Assembly (NCBI GenBank): GCA_013396655.1 | Contig: WBMV01008402.1 | Coordinates: forward strand, 248,001 to 312,000 | Length of the DNA stretch: 64,000 bases | Origin: Campylorhamphus procurvoides | Taxonomy: Eukaryota; Chordata; Aves; Passeriformes; Dendrocolaptidae | Direction of reading: 5' to 3' | Shown: positions 57,073 through 64,000 of the stretch, in pieces | Position numbering within the stretch: position 1 is the stretch's first letter | How the letters are laid out: the number at the start of each line of letters is the position of its first letter | The notes under the pieces: generated by a model | Databases searched by the model: none | What the model was told of the DNA's origin: nothing | The model's input: the letters and a program-made list of their open reading frames with translations, nothing else | Made by a program: the position numbers and the translations under genes

Positions 57073-57400
57073 TAGAATTGTGTAGTATTTGAGGCTGGAA
57101 GGCACCTCCAAACATCTCTAATCCAGCTACCCCACTCTCTTACACCAGACAGGTCAGCTGGAGCAGTTTGCTCAGGGCTGTTTACTGAGGTTGGAGGGAT
57201 GGAGACTCCACACTTCACCTAGCAACCTGTTTCAGATGGTCTTTGTTCAAGTAGAATTTCTTGTATTTCAGTGTGTGCCTCCCGTCCTGTCACTGATACC
57301 TAGGAGGAGAGTCTGGCTCTTGTCTTTGCTCCTTCCCATCAGCTACTTATACACATTGATAAGATCCCCGTGAGCCTTCTAGGGAAGCAGCTGAGGTCCT
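57073..57400 (-). mobile_element. CR1 LINE 3' fragment (antisense)
   Basis: 'tagaattgtgtagtatttgaggctggaaggcacctcc' followed by 'gctcagggctg', 'ggagactccac...aacctgtttcagatg' and 'cctcccgtcctgtcactg...aggagag' follows the antisense order of CR1 3' sequences, in diverged form. Confidence 0.75.
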
Positions 57401-58341
57401 TAGACTGTGTGTGCTCAGTGTAAATGCCACATCTGATCACATCAGTGCCACTCTGTTAGGAACTCACTTCTGCACAAAGTGGGGGAAGTAGATGTTAAAG
57501 CAGCACTTCAGAGTTTAAAGAATGCATATGAGATTTCTGGTGAGTTATTCATAGTGCCTTCAGATGCAAATAATTAGTGAACCATATCCTTAATTTGCAA
57601 ATGTTGCACTGTGGCATGTTGTTTGACAGCATTAACAGAGTCTACAAGATGAGCCGGTTGTCCCACCCAGCTCTTTTTGTTCTCCTCAAAAGCTGCTTCT
57701 GATTCTAAGTCACCAAAGAATTTGAAATTCCTTCTGACAAATCTTTCATCTGTATCTCTTCCTGCATTTGGAGCGTCCTGTAGCAAACAGGCCTGTACTC
57801 AGGAGGTTCCTGAGATTTGTGTCTGGTGTTCGTTATTTCAGTTTTCTTCCTGATTTAGGGCTATCAAAGTTTTGTGTGTAGCAGTGGTGCCTTTTAGTAA
57901 CAGCAGTGCTGTAGGGCTGTTTGATGGACCAGGTAATTAGATTTTGGGATAGCTGAGTGTGAACTACTGTTTTTGGAATCATGAAAACTTGATTCCATGT
58001 GGCATTGTGTAGACTTAAGCAATTTTCTCAAGGAAAAGAAACTAATTCTCTGAAGAAGAGTCTATTTTCCCTGTAGCATCATAGTTTCCCAGTCGGGCAG
58101 TATAAAGTGGTTTATATTTAGAGATGGCAGTGAAGGATTCTGCAGAGAAAGATTAAGACACTTCAGGATGTTAGCCCCAAAGGGTTAAAAATGCAGTTTC
58201 ACCAGTGAGCTTGCATAACTGTATTCCCAATTTTTGAGTCCTGTTTAATTGTTAATCATTCTATTTATAGTGTTCAAATATATTTCTCATGACTGATAGA
58301 TGGTTAGGTGTTCTAATCACCTGTCTTTTCTCTTCTTTTAG

Positions 58342-61300
58342 CCTCAAGGAATAGGCTCACCTAGTGTCTACCACGCTGTTATTGTGATCTTCTTGGAGTT
58401 TTTTGCTTGGGGTCTGCTGACAGCTCCCACTTTGGTGGTAAGTGATTCTCTGGAGCGTTTTCTTGCTGTATGGGGCGTAGAGCAATTACTGCAAAGGCAC
58501 TGAGCATTTTCTGAATTAAATGAAAATTATATATCATTGAGTTGTTTTGCTGTGCAAGTGAAAAGTTCTGTAATTTTGGATGGTATTAAAAATTTCAAAT
58601 TCTTTCATTAAAGCAGTGTAATGGTGTAGCATAGCTGTTTACGTGCAAGTCTGCTAACACTCAAGCTTCCATCTAAGTATTTTCTGACTGAAACTTGATT
58701 TTAGGCATCAAAACCAATAAGAGAGTAAAAAGGAAATTATCTTTCCTTTCAAGATGCCACAAAAAGCTGGCACATTACAAATGTAAGGACAAAATTACTT
58801 AAAACATGGTAACATTATGCAAGCATGTAGGGACATCTTTGATGACTTTTTTTTTTTAAAAAAAAAGCTTCGTCGCACAGACCCTGTTACACCAGTCAAA
58901 GGTTCTGTGTGATTAGTGAGGCAGTCATACCAACAATTTTGCACTGGATTATTTTCTCATGTAGTTGGTTGCTTTTAACTTGGATTTAATCTGTGAGTGA
59001 CACATGCTGAAAGCATGTTAACCATGAATGGTGTCTTGGGTATAAGCTGCACATTGGTTACTGAACAGAGTCCCTCTTACCTGACACCATTCAGACTGAG
59101 AGACCTGCATTTCTGGGCTCTAGCCATTGAACTCGGAGGCACGCCAGTATAGTGATCTCTCCTCCACAGTCCCCAACAGATGACACAGTAACATGTGGAA
59201 AGTCTGGTCTGAGATAACTAGATTTCGGACACTGAAATCCCAAAGTACCTTACACGCAAAATAATTATTAAATACATTATTTGTGGTTTGCCTTTTTTTC
59301 CCCTCTATATTCTGTGAAAATAAAAAAGTACTGTGCATTATAAAGTTGGATGTACTTGAGCAATATTTGTACTTAATATTGTGTAAATGGCAGTGTTCAT
59401 ATTTTTTCTCCAGGTTTTGCATGAAACCTTCCCAAAACATACATTTCTAATGAATGGTCTAATTCAAGGAGTAAAGGTAAGCTGACAGAAGTTAATCAAA
59501 AGTACAATTTAAAGTGAACGGTGGGAGGAATATAGAATGAAAAAATGAAAATGTTTCTTTCATGCCAAATGAAATAAACATTCAAAGGGCTTTTTAGTAT
59601 GACTTTCACAGTATAAATAAAATAGGGGAGTAAATTATTGCTAAAAAGGCAAATAGGCATCAATTCACTTTTAGTAAGGTATTGCTTGATCTGTTTCTAT
59701 TGTTTGGGTTCAGCAAATAAAAAGGTAGTTGAGTAATCCCAGATGACACATACAGTGCTACAAGTTGGTAATTTTTTACTTGGAGCTTGTTGCTCCAGTA
59801 GGGTATTTTCAATTACTTAGTTTTATATGAATTCTAAATAGATAAGACTGTAAAACATAGTTTGTAAAACTGCTGTTATGACTGGATCATCTGCATTTTG
59901 AGTTTTGTGTAGTTTTGGGGTAACAGATCTCAAATTTTATGTAACCAGACATGGGGTAGAAGATCAGTAATGGTTGGTCACATTGCCTTTGATATGTTGC
60001 ACTGTAGTCATTGACCTGAATCAGAATGGAGCCTCTCAGATTGTGGTGTGATCAGCTATCACAATTCTAACCACTTAGTTCTAACTTAAAATGTTTTCTT
60101 CGTTTAGGGCTTATTGTCGTTTCTCAGTGCCCCACTCATAGGTGCCCTGTCCGATGTGTGGGGACGAAAGTCCTTCTTGCTGCTAACAGTATTTTTCACC
60201 TGTGCACCAATACCACTAATGAAGATCAGCCCATGGTTAGTAGATTTGGTGCTTCTTGTTAAGGCTGCATCTAATGCCTATCTTTGTAGCGTAGTTGATA
60301 AATGTTTATGCTTCACAGAAGATTGAGGCTTTTATGTTACTTTGTGCAAAGTTGGGGGAACAGAGTCCAACTGAAGCAGCTGCTCTGAGGCCAAATGCCT
60401 TGGTCAGAACTTGAATAGCTGCTGGTTTTGGTCTGTGTGCTGTAAGCCCTACATCCTGCTCCAGCACACGTGCAAACACTGGGCGAGCGGTATCTTGTAA
60501 ACTGCAGGTCTGTGTTGTGGCCACAGTACTCAAATACAAACTGGCTGACTGGAATTTAAAACCTCACCTAATGCCAGGGAATGCAGTAACCATGTGTAAC
60601 ATAAAATGCTGCTGCACTTCTACACTTTTGCTTCTCAAGTTCTAAAATCCACCAGCTTTCATGCTGTGTGCAAGTTAGTAACCTCTTAACTGGCTGGAAC
60701 ATCCCCCAGGTAGGGCACCAGTCAGAGCCCTGAGCCTTGTGCTGCACCGAGGGTGTGGCAGCAGGAGCACGACCGGCTCTGATACAACGCAGCTCCAGCT
60801 GTTCAGGTAGCTCCATCAGCCTTTCCTGTTTTCTCTCTGATCACACGCATTGTTCATCCCTCTTTGAAAAGAGATGGTTCTTGAATGTAGATTAAGGGTG
60901 CAAATGCTGAGTGGTAGTGCCTGTAGCATAAAGATATGGCTAATGCTGAGGCCTTTCAATGACCAGATTCTCAAAATACTGGAGTTCCCAATATGCTTTG
61001 GGTCATAGACCAGTTGACTTTATTAGTCGAACACCTCATTTCCAAGTAGTACTTAATCACAGCAGCTTTTTGTAGATATTACAAAATCATGTTCTTTGTG
61101 CACTGAGGAGTCACACACCTCTATCAAGACACATTCTCATTAGCTTTATCCAAGATTATCTCAATAAATTGTCAGGATAAATTGGATAAGGTGATTTACT
61201 GTTGGATAGCACTTGGATTGAATAGACTTTCTGTTTCTATTTAGCTGTTCCAATTCTTTTTTAATCATGTTTTAGGTGGTACTTTGCTGTTATCTCCGTG

Positions 61301-63829
61301 TCTGGAGTTTTTGCAGTGACGTTTTCTGTAGTTTTTGCATATGTAGCAGACATAACCCAAGAACATGAGAGAAGCATGGCCTATGGTTTGGTATGTATTA
61401 TTTTGGCTCTTTCCCTGCAGTATGCAGTATTAAACTCTTCAGTTTGTAATGCTTTTCTAAGCCACATGTTTGTTTCTTCTGTGGCAAGTTGATTTTAATT
61501 TGGAGTCAAGTTTTTCTGTTTAATTGTTCCTGTCATCCAGTCTTGTATGTCTGGAATATTCTGCTTCTAAATTAAATACAGCCCATTGCTTCCCAGAGAT
61601 ATCACAGACTCTGGAGTTAATTAAGCCTAATTACGTCAGTACATGCAAGAGTGCTGGGGACCTCACAGTGCTGTCCAGTTATTAGAAAGTTTTTCTTGAA
61701 AAATTATGATTGAAATACAGAGCTGCTACCACATAGACACAGTAAAAAGGCTACTTTTGATTTACTGATTACAATGGTTAGGCTTCTGAAAATGAGGAAG
61801 CATGGGTAATAACACTGCTGACTTGTGTCACTGAAAACCTTACCAGCTGTGATTTGTTCCAGGTTTCAGCAACTTTTGCAGCAAGTTTAGTCACCAGCCC
61901 TGCTATCGGTGCCTACCTTGGTCGAGTCTACGGAGACAGCCTGGTTGTGGTCCTGGCTACAGCAATAGCCTTGTTGGACATTTGTTTTATCCTTGTTGCT
62001 GTACCAGAATCGCTGCCAGAGAAGATGAGGCCAGCATCCTGGGGGGCACCCATTTCGTGGGAACAGGCTGACCCTTTTGCAGTAAGCTACTTAAAATTAC
62101 TTAAAGGAAATATTTTGTTCTTTGTAAATATTGAGCTTCGGCGACAGGGAAGATGCTGAATTTTATGTGTTTCAGGCTTGAAAACAAAGCCTTTATTTTT
62201 TCAAATTTGACCTTGCTTCACTGCTAATACTTTTGCCAACAATCTTGCGAAACATGCAGGGAATGCTTTGGTGGTGCCACATAATAGCTTTATTGTTGGT
62301 CTTGTCAGCTTGGGATGCTCTTTGAAAATGAAGATTGTTTTATACTTTTCTCTTGCTGTAGTCACTGAAGAAAGTCGGCCAGGACTCCATCGTGCTGCTA
62401 ATCTGCATAACAGTCTTTCTTTCCTACCTCCCAGAGGCAGGGCAATATTCCAGCTTCTTCCTATACCTCAGACAGGTAATGTAACATTTTGGTATGAACA
62501 AAAGTAAATTGACAGGATTTAGCCAAGTTTTCGGAATTGCTGAATTACTACAGAATATATAGATAACTAGTAAATTTAAAAGCTTCCAGCAGCTGATTTA
62601 AGTCCTTTTGCTGTTGTTTTTCTCTCTTTATAGAGATACAAAAAGAGAGCCGAGTGATGAATAAGTTATAAACCAGTTTCTTGTATTTTGTAGTTATTTG
62701 CATTAGTCTTGGACTTCATGGTTCAATATGTTAAAGCTGGTTTTATTTTTTGAGGGAACTGTTTGGTTTTTTATGTCCCTTTCTTTCTGTATACTTGCTT
62801 TATTTAATTTTAAAAAATGAACTCCACAACTTAGCTTTTCTAAGTTAAGGAGGAACTGAATAATACAGGTCTTCTGCCTTGTGTGTTCCCTCACTGTGTT
62901 TGTGACATCATGATACATTGTTTAAGATTAATAATCAAATTGCATTTTTTTAATATAGATAATGGGATTTTCATCTGAAAGTGTTACAGCATTTATAGCA
63001 GTCCTTGGGATTCTTTCCATTATTGCACAGGTGAGTTACTGCTCTGTCATTGATTTGGTAAGTTCAAAAGAAGGAAGCACTGTGGGTAACTTCGGAAATA
63101 CCGTAGTTCCATACATGTGACTCATCTTTGTAGCTGTTTTTTAATAAATCTCTAACAATTGATTAACACTTCATCTCAGATGAAAAAAGCACTTGACAGC
63201 TGGTGTTTGGTTCCTTAATATCTGATGTGTATTGTGTTGGGAAAACTAAATCCTTTATCCATCAAAGGGATGATAGTTCAGTCATATTACTTGCTATCTT
63301 TTGTGTAGAGGCAAATGTTGCTTCTAAAGAACTTTAATTTATTTGTGTGTATTTGAGAATGTTTTCATGGGGTTTGTTGGTTTTTTAATTAATTAACGCC
63401 TCAACTCATCTGTGGTTAACATTTAGAATAAAATGTTATTTTTCTGATTTTATTTTTTTCTTTTCCCCTCCCTCTCTGTCAGACAATAGTTTTGAGTTTA
63501 CTTATGCGGTCCATTGGAAATAAAAATACCATCCTACTGGGCCTAGGATTTCAAATCCTCCAGCTTGCGTGGTACGGCTTTGGATCAGAACCATGGTATG
63601 TACATTTCATTTTAGTCTCTGAACAGTACGGCATTTGCCTGCCTTTTACCCTTTATCCAAGGGAGACACGCAGGGGTGAGGAAGGTGTACCCAGCACTTG
63701 TGCAGAGCAGTGATGCCAGTCTGTTTTGCAGGATGATGTGGGCAGCTGGTGCCGTGGCAGCCATGTCCAGCATTACCTTCCCAGCTGTCAGCGCCCTGGT
63801 CTCACGGACTGCTGATGCCGACCAGCAGG
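58342..63829 (+). CDS. MFSD14A: MFSD14A (HIAT1), major facilitator superfamily membrane protein, 5' and 3' partial
   Basis: Nine exons in frame: 58342-58437, 59414-59476, 60108-60235, 61276-61390, 61863-62081, 62362-62475, 62959-63030, 63483-63595, 63732-63829, together 1018 nt (about 339 codons); the last ends in phase 1 at the right edge. The reading begins PQGIGSPSVYHAVIVIFLEF, which in vertebrates follows a short Lys-rich first exon. Hallmarks: GALSDVWGRKS is the MFS loop 2-3 signature (motif A); VADITQEHERSMAYG is the matching conserved acidic/ER segment; PESLPEK follows membrane segment 6; the central loop SWEQADPFASLKK precedes the second half. It is a twelve-segment membrane protein; its substrate is not established, though it resembles sugar transporters and is needed for normal spermatogenesis in mice (family knowledge). 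Introns are GT-AG, donor gttagt after 60235. Confidence 0.96.
60330..61275 (+). other. MFSD14A: MFSD14A intron, no feature recognised
   Basis: About 0.9 kb between exons 60108-60235 and 61276-61390. Antisense open frames at 60306-60539 and 60568-60816 have no recognisable family and lie in slightly GC-richer DNA. Probably ordinary intron or old repeat. Confidence 0.4.
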
Positions 63830-64000
63830 GTAGGTTTTGTCCTGGCTTTTGGAGTTCTAGTCAAAGAATACTGTGAAGACAGACAAACTGGGGTCTTGTC
63901 ACAGTGCTCGTAGGGCAGCCCAGACGCCTGAGCACAGGGCATCAAATATTGCACCCAGGTGCTTGGAAGCTGCAGTGTGTGTGTATCACCTACTGGCACA
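63830..64000 (+). other. MFSD14A: Start of MFSD14A intron, cut by window edge
   Basis: Donor gtaggt follows 'GACCAGCAGG'. The next exon, expected to continue with Gly-Val, lies beyond the window. Confidence 0.8.

Larger units (their letters stand above)
53601..58341 (+). other. MFSD14A: Probable intron 1 of MFSD14A
   Basis: About 4.7 kb between the CpG island and the first recognisable coding exon. It contains two antisense CR1 pieces (about 55147-55330 and 57073-57400). No exon encoding the expected Lys-rich N-terminus was found here. Confidence 0.55.

Overview
The window is vertebrate nuclear DNA, almost certainly from a bird. The evidence is the SLC35A3 then MFSD14A gene order (known from amniotes), several 3' fragments of CR1 LINEs that begin with the typical 'tagaatcat...ggttggaa' signature on the minus strand, a solo LTR that looks like the avian ERVL-type family, AT-rich introns and short GC-rich CpG islands. 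A passerine is possible but not shown. All three genes lie on the + strand. Gene names rest on my recognition of the translated exons; no database search was run.

Region 1 (1-27.5 kb) holds the most unusual object: one gene built from about 45 tiny exons of 27-45 nt. Every internal exon is a multiple of 3 and is read in phase 0. Most open with GGN/GAN right after the AG and close with CAG/CAA right before the donor. Each exon encodes one 9-15 residue module of a Gly/Ser/Gln/Tyr-rich low-complexity protein (consensus near G-S-S-S-S-G-G-S-Q-Y-G-G-Q). The last exon adds a hydrophobic C-terminal tail like a GPI-attachment signal. The visible part encodes about 600 residues; the 5' end, including any signal peptide, lies left of the window. 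I do not recognise the gene. In mammals the gene upstream of SLC35A3 is AGL, so this gene probably sits in the AGL-SLC35A3 interval. It shows its own history: a near-identical tandem duplication of four exons, an older multi-exon block duplication dated relative to a CR1 insertion, fossil exons that lost their donor sites, and a GC-AG intron.

Region 2 (28.3-about 47 kb) is SLC35A3, the Golgi UDP-N-acetylglucosamine transporter. A CpG island, partly lost in an assembly gap, probably carries its promoter. Seven coding exons at 38.7-46.1 kb give a complete 326-residue protein. The 10 kb in between is probably intron 1 and carries an LTR and a CR1 piece. An isolated GC-rich patch sits inside the last intron.

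Region 3 (53.1-64 kb) is the 5' part of MFSD14A (HIAT1), a major-facilitator-family membrane protein. It has a CpG island with CACGTG, CCAAT and GC-box motifs and nine coding exons in frame. The first coding exon is not visible and the gene runs off the right edge. The 46.4-53.1 kb stretch holds SLC35A3 3' UTR and intergenic DNA with no recognisable gene.
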